Notes: generated by a model not told the origin, from the sequence alone. Counted from the stretch's first letter, positions 10,846-22,226 are shown. The stretch is 64,000 nt of DNA from Pogostemon cablin (GCA_023678885.1 CM042994.1:21361073-21425072), one strand, 5' to 3'. Translations and numbers: made by a program.

Positions 10846-12732
10846 TATTATTTTTAGGTTCAATCATTCTTATATTTGATCTTATTTGTAGGTCCAATAA
10901 TTCTCTTTTTATTTTTTTTCTAATACTTTTTCTTTTTCTTCTCTTTTACAGATTCTATTTTCATATTATTTATAATCTATTCTAATTTATTTTGTCTTTT
11001 ATACTTTTATTTGATCTTATATGCAGATTCTATCATTCTCCTAAAAGATATCATTATACTTTTTAATTTTTTGTTATCTTATTTTTTTCTTTTCAATTTT
11101 TGTGTTTTTTTAATAATTCTATAAACACTATTTTTATAATTTAATTTATTTTATCTTCTTTTATACTTTTATTTGATATTATTTTTAGGTTCAATCATTC
11201 TCATATTTGATCTTATTTGTAAGTCCAATCAGTATCATTCTTTTCTTTTCTTTTTTTTTTATCTATCTTTTTTCTTCAATTTTTGTGTTTCCTTTATAAT
11301 AATTATATAAACCATATTTTTATATTTTAATATTCTATCTTTTGTTCTTCTTTTTAATTCTCCTTTTGTTTTTTTTTTGTTTTCTTTAATGTTTCTTCTT
11401 TTTCCTCTCTTTTACAGATTCTACTTTCATATTATTTATAATCTAGGTTCAATCATTCTTCTTAAATTTAATTTTTGTTATCTTAGTTTTTTTCTCTTCA
11501 ATATTTGTAAATTTTTTAATAATTCTATAAACCCTATTTTTATAATTTAATTTATTTTATCTTCTTTTATACTTTTATGTGATATTATTTTTAGGTTCAA
11601 TCATTCTCATATTTGATCTTATTTATTCTACTTTCATATTATTTATAATCTATTATAATTTATTTTGTCTTTTATACTTTTATTTGATTTTATATGGAGG
11701 TTCAATCATTCTCCTTAAAGGTATCATTATATTTTTTAACTTTTTTGTTATCTTATTTTTTTCTCTTCGATTTTTGTGTTTTTTTTTAATAATTCTATAA
11801 ACCCTATTTTTTTAATTTAATTTTTTTATCTTCTTTTATACTTTTATTTGATATTATTTTTAAGTTCAATTATTCTCATATTTGATCTTATTCGTATGTC
11901 CAATTAGGTTTCATTTTTTTTTTTGTCTATCTTTTTTTTCTTCAATTTTTGTGTTTCCTTTATAATAATTATATGAACCCTATTTTTATATTTTAATATT
12001 CTATCTCTTGTTCTTCTTTTTAATCCTCTTTTTGTTTTTTTCTCTAATGCTTCTTCTTTTTCTTATTTTTTTACAAATTCTATTTTCATATTATTTATAA
12101 TCAGGTTCAATAATTCTCCTTAAAGGTATAATTATACTTTTTAATTTTTTGTTATCTTATTTTTTTTCTCTTCAATTTTTGTGTTTTTTTAATAATTCTA
12201 TAAATCATATTTTTATAATTTAATTTATTTTATCTTCTTTTATACTTTTATTTGATATTATTTTTAGGTTCAATCGTTCTCATATTTGATCTTATTTTTA
12301 GGTCCAATAATTCTCATTTGAGGTATCATTCTTTTTTTTGTCTATCTTTTTTTCTTCAACTTTTGTGTTTGCTTTATACTAATTTTATGAACCCTATTTT
12401 TATATTTTAACATTATATCTTTTGTTCTTTTTTTAATTCTCTTTTTATTTATTTTTTTCTCTAATACTTTTTATTTTTCTTTTCTTTTACAGATTCTACT
12501 TTCATATTATTTATAATTTACTATAATTTATTTTGTCTTTTATACTTTTATTTGATATTATATGCAGGTTCAATCATTTTCCTTAAAGGTGTTATTACAC
12601 TTTTTAATTTTTTGTTATCTTTTTTTCTCTTCGATTTTTGTGTTTTTTTAAATTTTTTTTAATAATTCTATAAACCCTATATATTTTTATAATTTTTTTT
12701 AATTTTATCTTCTTTTATACTTTTATTTGATA

Positions 12733-12811
12733 CTCCCTCCGCCCCAAAATTTTTGTACACTTCCTTGTAAATTACAAAGGAAGTGTGCAGAACATTCTGG
12801 GACGGAGGGAA
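12733..12811. mobile_element. Short hairpin Stowaway-like MITE
   Basis: A 79-bp near-perfect hairpin. CTCCCTCCG and CGGAGGGA ends surround CACTTCCTTGTAA / TTACAAAGGAAGTG arms, with flanking TA. A similar arm is present at 58700-58770. Confidence 0.8.
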
Positions 12812-12842
12812 TATTATTTTTAGGTTTAATCATTCTCATATT

Positions 12843-13187
12843 GGAATAATTTCAGATTTAGCCCCGTAAGAATTGTTCAATGCCAAAAAGGTCCCAAAAC
12901 TGGCAGATTTAGTTCAATAGGAATTTTTCATCAAAATCTGTTAATAGTTGACGAAATATTCTGAACCATTAACAAGACCAAAATGGATTATGTCTATTTT
13001 GAAAGACAGAAAATAATATAAATACGGTAGTTTATTATAATATAAGTTAATTTGGGATGAAATTTTTAAAAATTATGATTATAATACTCTTATAAGACCA
13101 AAACCGCTAGCTATGTGACCAGTGTATTCCTACGGGACTATAATTGAACTAAATGAATTCTTATAGGACCAAATGTGATATTTTTCC
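12843..13187. mobile_element. Mutator-like MITE inside the T-rich array
   Basis: The ends GGAATAATTTCAGATTTAG and, inverted, GGAAAAATATCACATTTGG form an imperfect inverted repeat. The flanks are a perfect 10-bp direct repeat TTCTCATATT (12833-12842 and 13188-13197). Removing the element restores a normal array unit. The 9-11 bp duplication fits the Mutator superfamily. Confidence 0.8.
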
Positions 13188-13722
13188 TTCTCATATTTGT
13201 TCTTATTTGTAGGTCCAATCATTCTCATTTGAGATATTATTTTTTATTATTATTATTTTTGTTTATACTTTATTTTTTCTTTAATTTTTATATTTGCTTT
13301 ATAATAATTCTAAAAACTCTATTTTTATATTTTAATATTCTATCTTTTGTTCTTCTTTTTAATCCTATTTTCAGGTTCAAACATTATCATTCGAGGCATC
13401 ATTCATTCTTTTATTTTCGTTTATCCTATTTTTTTCTTTTTTATTTGATCTTATTTGCAGTTTTGATTATTAAAAAAATCATTAGTGTATTTATCTTATA
13501 TGCATGTTCAATCATTTTCCTTAAATATATCATTATACTTTTTAATATTTTTTATCTTATTTTTTTTTCATTTTTTAAATAATTCTATAAATCCTATTTT
13601 TATAATTTAATTTAATTTATTTTCTTTTATACTTTTATTTGATTTGATATTATTTTAGGTTTAATCATTATCATATTTGATCTTATTTGTAGGTCCAATC
13701 ATTCTCATTTGAGATATCTTTC

Positions 13723-13743
13723 TTTCTTTCTTTCTTTCTTTTT
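13723..13743. repeat. (TTTC)n microsatellite
   Basis: About five TTTC units at the right side of the T-rich array. Confidence 0.8.
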
Positions 13744-13961
13744 TTGCCTATCTTTTTTTTCTACAATTTTTGTGTTTACTTTAAATAATTTTATGAACCT
13801 ATTTTTATATTTTAAAATTCTATCTTTTGTTCTTCTTTTTAATCTTATTTTTAAGTTCAAACATTATTATTTTAGGCATCATTCTTTTTTTTCCGTTTAT
13901 CTAATGATTTATGTTTTTTTTTCTTTTTTTTTTGTGTTTTCTTTATATTCCATAAACTCTA

Positions 13962-14713
13962 GATGACATACTTCTTCAATGTGGTGATGACCCTATGAAG
14001 AGTATTGTGGATGCTATATATCATAGCTTCTTAAACGCAATGGATGATTCAGGTTATCTTCAGAAGCATGCTATACTAGCACCCACGCTAGATTCTATGA
14101 ATTCAATAAATTAATACATAATAACATAGAATAAGAACGTATCCAGGATATATCTCAGTTCGGACATCGCATATAAATCGGATACCAATGTAGACATCTT
14201 GGCAGATGTTCATACTCCAGAGTTTCTAAATTTAATAAAGTGTTCGGGAATGCTAAATCATGAGCTCATTTTTAAGGTTGATACACCAATTATGCTATTG
14301 AGAAATCTAGACCACGGAAGAGGATTATGCAACAGTCTACGTTTTCTCATTACAAGACTCGGGGATAGAGCAGTACAAGCTAAGGTGATGACAGTAACAA
14401 TGTCGGAGATTATGTTTTAATTCTGAGACTTACTTTAACACCTTCTGATGTTACGATTCCATTCAAGTTTTAAATGAGACAGTTCCCGTTGATAGTATCA
14501 TATGTCATGACCATAAATAAAAGTCAAGAACAATCTTTAAAGATTGTTGGATTGTAGTTGAAAATGCCAATATTTAGCCATGGCCAACTCTACGTTGCTA
14601 TATCTAAAGTTACAATAAGGAAATACTTGAAAAAAATACTTTGTAATACTGATGATCGGGCCACAAGTATGTGTAAGAACGTTGTGTTCAGGGAGGTATT
14701 CAGAAATGTCTAG
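13962..14713 (+). pseudogene. Helitron RepHel, C-terminal Pif1-like helicase part, decayed
   Basis: Translation pieced over several frames gives the last third of a Pif1-family helicase as found in plant Helitron RepHel proteins. Segments seen are LLQCGDDPMKSIVDAIYHS (13965-14025), HAILAPTLDSMN (about 14065-14105), DVHTPEFLNLIKCSGMLNHE (about 14200-14265), PIMLLRNLDHGRGLCNSLR (14286-14345), and then, after stops, pieces matching FPLIVSYVMTINKSQ and HGQLYVAISK (about 14480-14620). The last pieces are the helicase motifs near the C-terminus. In an intact element the protein combines HUH replication-initiator and helicase activities for rolling-circle transposition. The Rep domain and helicase motifs I-III are absent, and many stops and shifts exclude function. 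The T-rich array lies directly upstream. A convincing Helitron 3' hairpin plus CTRR end was not found. Confidence 0.85.
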
Positions 14714-15206
14714 AAAGTAATAACTGCAAACCTATAGAAAGTAAAACGCATAGATGATTTTATCCGTAATTTGTACGGTAATCAACTTCTCATCTTCTTG
14801 ATGCAAGATCAAGTACGTCTTTCACCTAAGTTTGAATGTAGCTAATTTTATCTGATACATTTAGAATTTGTTTCTTAATGGAATTTTGGTAATACTGTGG
14901 AAATTTTATTATTCTCATCAATATATGGGATTGTTAAGTCAAAACTTTTTTCCTCTCTTCTTCACAACATATCATATATATTGAGAATTGACCTTATATT
15001 GGTGTAAGGGAAAAGGTTTGAGATATTTAGGGGAGAAAGTATTTATAGTGAAAATTTTTATTTTTCGAAGATCATATTCGTGCATTGTTACATACACTAA
15101 TTTTTCCAAATCACAGTCTAAACATTTTAAAGATTTATGCCAATGTTTTGAAATATTTAACAATTATTAATGGTATAATATAGTTCAATATCTTTGAATT
15201 TTGTAG

Positions 15207-15210
<4 letters not shown>
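14714..15210. other. No gene seen
   Basis: AT-rich sequence downstream of the Helitron helicase remnant. The opposed ORFs at 14972-15170 overlap and have no recognisable domain. Confidence 0.5.

Positions 15211-15256
<46 letters not shown>
15211..15256. repeat. (TA)n microsatellite
   Basis: About 23 TA units directly abutting the left end of the next Stowaway-like MITE, which targets TA. Confidence 0.95.
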
Positions 15257-15257
<1 letters not shown>

Positions 15258-15459
15258 TCCCTCCATCCGCTTCTAAGGTATTCATTTTACTATTTTTGGC
15301 GTCCGGTTCAAAGGTATCCATTTCTCATATTTAGTAAAAAGGTACACAACATGACCCACCACTTCCCTCTAATACAACTACCCAATTTACATATAATAAT
15401 AATACTCCTTAATCCACGTGCAAAACAAAAATGGATACCTTAGAACCAGACGGAGGGAG
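15257..15459. mobile_element. Stowaway-like MITE
   Basis: Ends CTCCCTCCATCCG / CAGACGGAGGGAG with TA at both sides. The interior (GACCCACCACTTCCCTCTAA) matches, in inverse orientation, the copies at 34496-34696 and 34832-35034. Confidence 0.9.
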
Positions 15460-15930
15460 TAATATATATTTAATATATCATGTTTCATAGATTAACTGCA
15501 GTTTTTTCCAACAATATTTTATCAATTGAAGTTAATGGAAGGATTCTTATTTATAGGATAGGCACAAAATCAAAAGATAGTTTCAATTGTATAAATCATT
15601 TGCAGGAAAAAAAAGCAGTTACTAAATGGGTATGAAGATAGTTTCATCATTTAGAGAATTTTTTTTTAAAAAAAAAGGCCTTAACTCTACCACCTGTATG
15701 GAATTTATAACTATTATTAACTACTAGATTCATAAAATGAGCAATGAAAACTGACCAAAATAGTGAACATCTACTGAAGCTATTGATTTAGTTCTAATGT
15801 TGAATGTCAAACAGATCTCCACCTGATAGAATGATGGGCAGTCGAATTTTTTTGGCAAATCTAAAAAATTTTGTTCATGCCCAATTAAATTATATTACTA
15901 CAGTCACACAATACACAAAAAATAATAGTA
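15460..15930. other. No gene seen
   Basis: AT-rich intergenic sequence without recognisable coding or structured repeat content. Confidence 0.5.
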
Positions 15931-16151
15931 CTCCCTCTGTCCCACCCTAATGGTTACATTTGCTTCTTGCACGGTGATTAAGGAATATAGTATTTTAATG
16001 TATAGTGGATAATTGTATTAAAATAATAAGTGGGTCATATGTAGATGGTTTAATCATTTTGTATGGGTCTCATATACAAAAAAAGGAAATGAAACCATTA
16101 GGAACTGATCCCCAAATTGAAATTATGTAATATAAGGCTGGGGGGACATAG
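15931..16151. mobile_element. Degenerate Stowaway-like MITE
   Basis: Starts CTCCCTCTGTCCCACC after TA and has the ATTAAGGAATATA interior of the family. The right end is decayed (GGGGGGACATA), so the end position is approximate. Confidence 0.55.
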
Positions 16152-16202
16152 GAAGCATAAAAAAGAAAACCAATTATAGATAAAAAAAATATTTATAATT
16201 AT

Positions 16203-16503
16203 TTCTGTGCAAAACACATGGGATAATTATAAACATTAATAAAAAATAATACTACAAGAAAATTCTAACCAAACCAAAATCAGACGAGACAAGCTCAAAC
16301 ATATTCGTAGAGATAAAACTATTAAAACTAAAATATAATTAACAATAATCCTATAATAAAATGTTTAAAAATTATTCGCAAAATATAATTAATTCTGTGC
16401 AAAACACATATGAGATAATTATAAACATAAATTAAAAAAATACTACAACAAAATTCAAACCAGACGAAAACCGGATGAGAAAAGCTCAAACATATTCATA
16501 CAG
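16203..16503 (+). repeat. Direct tandem duplication of about 190 bp
   Basis: The block TTCTGTGCAAAACACAT...GATAATTATAAACAT...AAGCTCAAACATATTC occurs at about 16203-16319 and again at about 16393-16503, offset by about 190 bp with small differences. No coding potential. Confidence 0.85.
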
Positions 16504-16767
16504 ATATCTGGGGTCCTTCGAGAACTCTATCTCTTGGAAACGAAAGGTACTTCATTTTATTTGTTGATGATTATACTAGAATGATGTGGGTTTATTTCTT
16601 GAGTAAGAAGTCAGAGGCCTTTCAACATTTCTTAAATTCAAAGCTCTTGTGGAAAATCAATCAAGCCATCAAATAAAGACACTTAGGATAGATCGTAGAG
16701 GTGAGTTTATTTTCACTCCATTCATGGAATATTGAAAAAACAATGGCATACAGAGGCAGCTAACTAT
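16501..16767 (+). pseudogene. Ty1/copia integrase, 5' part, split by the Athila insertion
   Basis: Reads DIWGPSRTLSLGNERYF and FVDDYTRMMWVYFLSKKSEA, then RIDRRGEF and GIQRQLT. This is the integrase core with the first catalytic Asp region (DIWGP), a frame shift near 16640 and a TGA near 16735. The reading stops at a conserved point, and the next part of the same domain (SPQQNGVAEWKN) resumes at about 21125. The Athila-derived sequence between them therefore interrupts the element. The upstream part of this copia element is missing. Confidence 0.8.
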
Positions 16768-19102
16768 TCTGATTGCACCAGAAGACCAAGAGAAGACAAC
16801 GTTCACATGTCCCTATAGTACGTTTGCATTTAGAATGATTCCGTTTGGTCTATGTAATGCCCCTGCCACTTTTCAGTATTGTATGATGGCTATCTTCGAT
16901 GGTTTGATTGAAAATATTATGGAGGTGTTTATGGACGATTTTTTCGTGTATGGTTCCTCTTATGATATATGCTTGACTAATCTCACTGTTGCGTTACAGA
17001 GGTGTGAAAAGTCGAATCTTGTTCTAAATTGGGAAAAGTGTCATTTTATGGTGATTGATGGAATAATATTGGGGCACCATATTTCAAAGCATGGGTTAAA
17101 AGTGGATAGAGCTAAAGTGATTGCCATAGAACGTCTTCCCCCTCCTAATAGTGAAAAGGGGGTGAGATCGTTCTTAGACCATGCAAACTTCTATAGATGC
17201 TTTATTAAAGATTTTTACAAAATTGGTAAATCTCTTTGTAAATTGCTTGAAAAAAATTGTCCATTTAACTTTGATGACGAATGTCGTATATCATTTCAGG
17301 TGCTAAAGGATGCTCTCACTTCATCGCCAATACTCATCACTCCGGATTGATGTTTGCAATTTGAATTGCATTGTGATGCTAGTGATCAATCCATTGGAGT
17401 GGTGTTGGGACAAACAAGGGAGAAGAAGTTTAGAGCAATCTATTATGCCTCAAAGACCTTGAATGCATGCCAAGTCAATTATATTACCACAGAGAAGGAA
17501 TTTTTAGCCGTAGAGTATGCTTTTGAGAAGTTTCGACCATAATTGGTTGGAACACAAACGATTGTTTACACGGATCACACGGCTATAAAATATCTTATGA
17601 ACAAGAAAGATGCTAAACCTCGTTTAATCCGTTGGGTATTACTTTTGCAGGAATTTGATATGGTGATCAAGGACAAGAGAGTTGTGGAGAATGTGATAGC
17701 AGACCATTTGTCTAGATTGAAAAATGGAGGAGAGAATGAGGATGTAAACCCAATTGGGGATGAGTTTCCAGATGAAGAAATTTTGCTATTGGAAGTTGAG
17801 CAAGTATGTTCTCTCATTGTGAATGTTCCGCCTTGGTATGCCGACTATGTTAACTTCATTGTTTGTGGAATTGAGCCTACATTGCTTAATGAGTACAAGG
17901 AGAAGAAGTTTTATGTTGAAGTGAAGAAGTACTTGTGGGATGAACCTTACTTGTTAAAGATTTGTAATGATGGATTGATAAGAAGATGTGTGGCCGAAGA
18001 AGAAGTTATAAGGATTCTTGAACTTTGTCATTCGTCTTTGTGTGGAGGTCACTTCGCTCATCAAAAGACGGGGCTAAAGCTTTGCAATCAGGGTTTTATT
18101 GGCCAACATTGTTTAAGGATGCAAAGAAGTTTGTGGATAAGTGTAATCGATGCCAAAGGATAGGTGGAATAGGTAAGATAGATGAAATGCCTATGACCTT
18201 GAGAATTGATGTGGATATATTTGATGTATGGGGCATTTATTTTATGGGACCATTTCCCTCGCCGAAAGGATATGTATACATCTTGCTAGCTGTGGATTAT
18301 GTGTCAAAGTGGGTGCAAGTAATCCCCACTAAGACAAATGATGCTTTGATAGTGCAAAGGTTCTTGAAGAAGAATATTTTTGCTAGGTTTGGAGTTCCAC
18401 GGGCTTTAGTGAGAGATGGAGGATCACACTTTGTCAATAAGTTGATGGAAATTTTGTTGAAGAGATATGGAGTGAAGCATCGAGTGGCTACACCGTACCA
18501 CCCTCAAGCAAATGGCTTGGCGGAGGTCTCAAATCGCCAAATTAAGTTAGTTTTGGAGAAAACAATCAATGAAGGGAGGAATGATTGGTCAGATAAGCTT
18601 GATGATGCTTTATGGACATATAGGACGCTTTTAAGACCATTCTTGGTGTGTCACCATATCAATTAGTTTATGGTAAAACTTGTCATCTTCCCGTGGAGTT
18701 GGAACACCATGCTTTGTGGGCTATCAAACGCCTCAATATGGATGAAAAGGAGAGTGGTCAAGCAAGGTTGTTGAAGTTGAGTTGGAGGAGTTTAGAGGAA
18801 GAGCATTTGATAACTCAATCATCTACAAGGAGAATATGAAGAGATGACATGATGCTAAAGTGAAGAAAAAGATGTTTTCTCCGGAGGACAAACTTCTTGT
18901 ATTCAATTCGAGGCTTAAGTTGTTTCCCGGGAAGCTTAAGTCTAAATGGATGGGGCCATATGAAGTTCTTGAAGTGTTGAGTGGACATACATTGAAGCTT
19001 ACGGGTCCGAATAATAAGTTTGTGGTAAATGGCCATCGAGTGAAGCATTACTCATCTCATTCTCAAAAGGAGATAGTGTATGTGGATACTATCTCCTCTT
19101 AA
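16768..19102 (+). pseudogene. Athila-type Ty3/gypsy pol (RT, RNase H, integrase), 5'-truncated and decayed
   Basis: The reading begins mid reverse transcriptase at LIAPEDQEKTTFTC and continues with FGLCNAPATFQ, FMDDFFVYGSS (catalytic Asp pair kept) and NLVLNWEKCHFMV, all typical of Athila. A TGA at 17348-17350 stands where Trp is expected before the RNase H domain, and a TAA follows at 17540-17542. RNase H keeps HCDASDQSIGVVL, TTEKEFLAVEYA, YTDHTAIKYLM and ADHLSR. A frame shift near 18040 lies in the integrase zinc-finger region (His residues, then CNRCQ). The integrase core reads VWGIYFMGPFP, where Tyr replaces the first catalytic Asp expected in GIDFMGPF. The second Asp (DGGSHF) and the Glu (ANGLAEVSNRQIK) are present. 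Further breaks lie near 18640-18840. The C-terminal PYEVLEVLSGHTLKL part ends at 19102. Gag, protease and the first half of RT are missing. Confidence 0.92.
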
Positions 19103-20580
19103 ACTTCTTTGAGTATGTAGTAGTTTAGTTTTATTTTCTTTTTGTTTGATAATTTTCTTGTAGATTTGGTATGTAGGTGGAATGTGCTCATGGAGAAAAA
19201 TACATATGGAGAAGACGAAATATGTTCGATTTAAAGTGTCCAGAGAGCCAACTCGAGTTGCAAGGTCCAACTCGACTTGCAACTCGAGTCGAGCAGCCTC
19301 TGAAAAATAGTCCAAAATGCAGAGCCATGCAACTCAACTTGACAGGCAGTAGTTCGAGTTGGCCACTCGAGTCGAGTTGGGTCAAAAGACAGGAAAAATT
19401 AGGAAAATTTCTGGAAGCTTCTAGAAGGTTCCCAAGGGGTATAAATGCACAATTGGTGCGAAAATTACAGGGAGAGCCTCATTTAACAGTTATTTTAGAG
19501 ATCAACACACACACTCTCTCACCACCATTTCACACACTCCATCTGATCCATCTCTTCCACCCTTCAATTCATCTATCCATTCAATTTGATCTTCATCAAT
19601 CCATCATCCAATCCATCCATCCACCATTTGAGAAGAGGAAGCTTCAAGGATTGAAGGAGTTAGCATATTGAAGAGAAGGAAGGTGTCTCCATGAAAAGGA
19701 AGTCAATCTACTTTTCAATTGTTGATTTTCTTCTTATTTTGGCTCAAATAGAGCAAAGCTTGATTTGTAATGATGTAATCACAATGTGTAGTGGCTAGTC
19801 TTATAGTAGGGCTAATCATATGATTGGTTGAGAAGAATGCTAGATATGTAGGATTTGAGATGTTGAATTGAGTTAATTTTGGACTTCCTTTTATGATTAA
19901 TGATTCATGTTTTATTTCAATATTTGTGTGATTAAATTCTCTTTTCATGGTATTAGGATGGTCATTCCAATAGTATGATGAATGGTTTAATTGAATCATA
20001 TATTAAGATGTGCATGCATGTTAGTGTGAGGGGAGGTAAGCCATACCCTTCTTGTGCTTAGAACACTCATAGGGGGATACTTAAGAAATTGAGTGAAAAG
20101 AACCAACTTATGATCATAGTACCTTAAGGGAATTGAGAGTAAGACAATCTTGGGAGATTTAGACTTGTAAAAGAGTCAAGAACCTAGTTGCCTTGGCCAT
20201 AGGGATTAGGGGTAAAATTGTGATTGCTTTTAGTCCACAAATTAATGAAGTTCATCATCAAGAGTTATGCATATCTAGCTAGAATCTTAACCATGATTAT
20301 GATTAGCCTTGCTCTCTTCTCAAGTAAATTCTACCTCCATTCCATTAATCATTTGTGTGTTGTTTGATCATTTACTTTGTTAGTTCAAGTTCTTAATTAA
20401 TTGATTAGAATAATTAGTAGCTTTAATACCAAACTTTCAAATATATCATCTTTACAAAGCATAAGTCAATGACTAATTCGGATACTAGCTAATGTTTGCT
20501 TTCCCTTAGGACGACAATATTATAAATTTTGCACTTGGTCACACGTATACAACAACGATAGAGTACAGTTGCCCTTGACA
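19103..20580 (+). mobile_element. 3' LTR region of the Athila element (plus)
   Basis: Directly follows the pol stop. It contains a cluster of CAACTCGAGTTG-type palindromes at 19240-19380, then a TATA box (GGGGTATAAATGC) near 19437, then a R/U5-like region ending ...CCCTTGACA at about 20580. The start is uncertain (19103-19160) because no second copy of exactly this LTR is present. U5 sequence near 20510 aligns with that of the LTR at 47479-49125. Confidence 0.65.
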
Positions 20581-21099
20581 TTTTACTAAAAATGCAACTA
20601 AGTTCATGGATTTGCAACTCGAGTTGGCTCTCTGAACAATTTCTCTGCTCCGCACGACTTACGGCTCGACTTGTCCTAACTCAGCTCGACTCGAGTAAGG
20701 TTACTCGGGCTCTCGCCTGTCTACTCATGTTAGAAATTGAAATTTCCTCGGCATCTAACTCGACTCGAGTTGCAAGTCGAGTTGGATATTGCAACTCGAG
20801 TTGAGCCACTGGACACATTCTGACCCTACTCGTGCTTCAACTCGACTCGAGTTGCAGGTCGAGTAAGACCATGCAACTCGAGTTGGGTGTTGTCTAGTCC
20901 GTTTTAGCTTGTTTAAGCTCCCGACTCCATTTTGTTCCATTTTTTACCTGTTTCATATACATTTAAGCTCATTTTCACACATTCATCAATTTATTACCAC
21001 ATCTCTCATAATTACATAAAACTCCACCAAAAGTTATACAAATACGGATAAAAACATCCTAAAATCCACAAATAAAGATACTAAAATCTAGGTGAAAAT
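20581..21099 (-). mobile_element. Inverted Athila-like LTR U3 fragment
   Basis: On the minus strand this starts with ATCCGTATTTGTATAAC near 21050 and runs into GAAACAGGTAAAAAATGGA and then a dense palindrome cluster at 20605-20890. It matches the U3 of the LTR at 22561-23985 but points opposite to the adjoining 3' LTR. The TATA and R/U5 parts are missing. It ends at the resumed copia integrase. Confidence 0.7.
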
Positions 21100-22009
21100 G
21101 ACTACGATCATATTCGAAGAAGTCCTCAACAAAATGGAGTCGCCGAATGGAAAAACCACACAATTGTTGAGATGGGTAGAGGCATGATGATTGGAAAGAA
21201 CTTGCCAAAAGTTTTTTGGGGAGAAGCTGTTCATACAGCTATTTATTTGCTGAATCGATGTTCGACGAAAGCTATTCGAAATTGAACGCCATTTGAAGTT
21301 TGGCACAGAAAGAAACCAATTGTTGTTCACTTGAGAATTTTCGATAGCATTGTGTCTCACATCTCTACTCCTAATAGAGATAAATTTGATGAAAAGAGTG
21401 AGAAACTTATCTTTGCAGGCTATAGTGATGAATCAAAGAGTTATCGCGTGTATAATCCTTCAACCTGCAAGCTTGTTGTTGCAAGAGATGTATTAGTCTT
21501 TGATGAAATGGCATCATGGATGTGGGAAGAAAAATCATCCAGATTGATATCTTAAAGTGATTTTTATGATACTTCAAAGTTTGAAGAAGAAGATGAATCT
21601 GATCATGGTGTTGCATCACCAAGTCCTATTAGTCAGCCAAACTCTTCTAATCAAGAAGATTCAAGTCCAGATTCACCAATAAGAAAGACTCGTTCCTTTC
21701 GAGAATTTTTTTTAGACTTCTAATTTTGCTCTATTTTCTTATGAACCTTATAATTTTGATGCTACAGAAAAGGAAGAAGTATAGAGAAAATCCATATAGG
21801 AAGAGATTGCTATGACCAAAAATTTGGTCTTCCATTTAAGAAGCAAGCACATTGAGTTATGCCATCATTTCTTACGAGATATGGTGAACAAAGAAAAAAT
21901 CAAGTTGGAGTTTGATGGTACAAATGAGCAGTATGAAGATTTTCTCACAAAGGCAATCCAAGTTGATAAATTTCAGCAAACCAGAGATATTTTAAAGATT
22001 GCAAATTAA
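21100..22009 (+). pseudogene. Ty1/copia pol, 3' integrase part plus pol C-terminus, internally deleted
   Basis: Continues the integrase begun at 16501: SPQQNGVAEWKN, EMGRGMMIGKNLPKVFW, a TGA near 21284, then the integrase C-terminal domain (FAGYSDESKSYRVYNPST) to a stop at 21553-21555. The reverse transcriptase and most of RNase H are deleted. A last segment (21812-22009) gives HLRSKHIELCHHFLRDMV and QYEDFLTKAIQ, the usual pol C-terminus just before the polypurine tract. It is non-functional. Confidence 0.85.
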
Positions 22010-22226
22010 GAAGGGGGTGTTGAGAATATAATTTGCAGATTAATGATGGTTCGTGAACGTGAACTATTCATGCATCTATTAAGTATCTATTTAATGTTGT
22101 TTCAAGAAGTTGGAAATATTCATGTATTGTGGAGTCTATAAATATCCATGTAATTCATCTATTGAAAGGAAAATAAAAATATTAAGAGATTCATATATAT
22201 TCTCTGATATCCATTGAAGTGCAACA
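22010..22226 (+). mobile_element. Polypurine tract and short 3' LTR of the interrupted copia element
   Basis: The purine tract AAGAAGGGGG precedes TGTTGAGAATATAA at 22018. A TATA-like CTATAAATATCC lies near 22137 and a possible poly(A) signal AATAAAAAT near 22171. The LTR is taken to end at ...GTGCAACA (22226), about 209 bp. No second copy is present to verify the ends. Confidence 0.7.

Larger units (their letters stand above)
9655..13960 (+). repeat. Degenerate T-rich tandem array
   Basis: About 4.3 kb of pyrimidine-rich plus strand is built from recurring blocks: ATTCTACTTTCATATTATTT (near 9801, 10036, 10360, 10949, 11414, 11626, 12073, 12490), TTTATTTGATCTTATATGCA, GGTTCAATCATTCTC and TTAATAATTCTATAAACC. 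Spacing is irregular (about 210-590 bp), so the units have been rearranged. Blocks often end in a polypyrimidine tract plus CAG or TAG. Stowaway copies (10584-10845, 12733-12811) and a Mutator-like MITE (12843-13187) are inserted in it. The ORFs inside are low-complexity Phe/Leu/Tyr artefacts. It abuts the Helitron helicase remnant. Confidence 0.8.

Noticed and set aside
13175..13966. Phe/Leu/Tyr-rich ORFs that look like membrane proteins
   Set aside because: Translation of T-rich tandem repeats always gives hydrophobic runs; there is no conserved feature.
19177..19671. 164-codon ORF in the Athila LTR
   Set aside because: It overlaps the TATA box and palindrome array of the LTR and shows no protein family signature.
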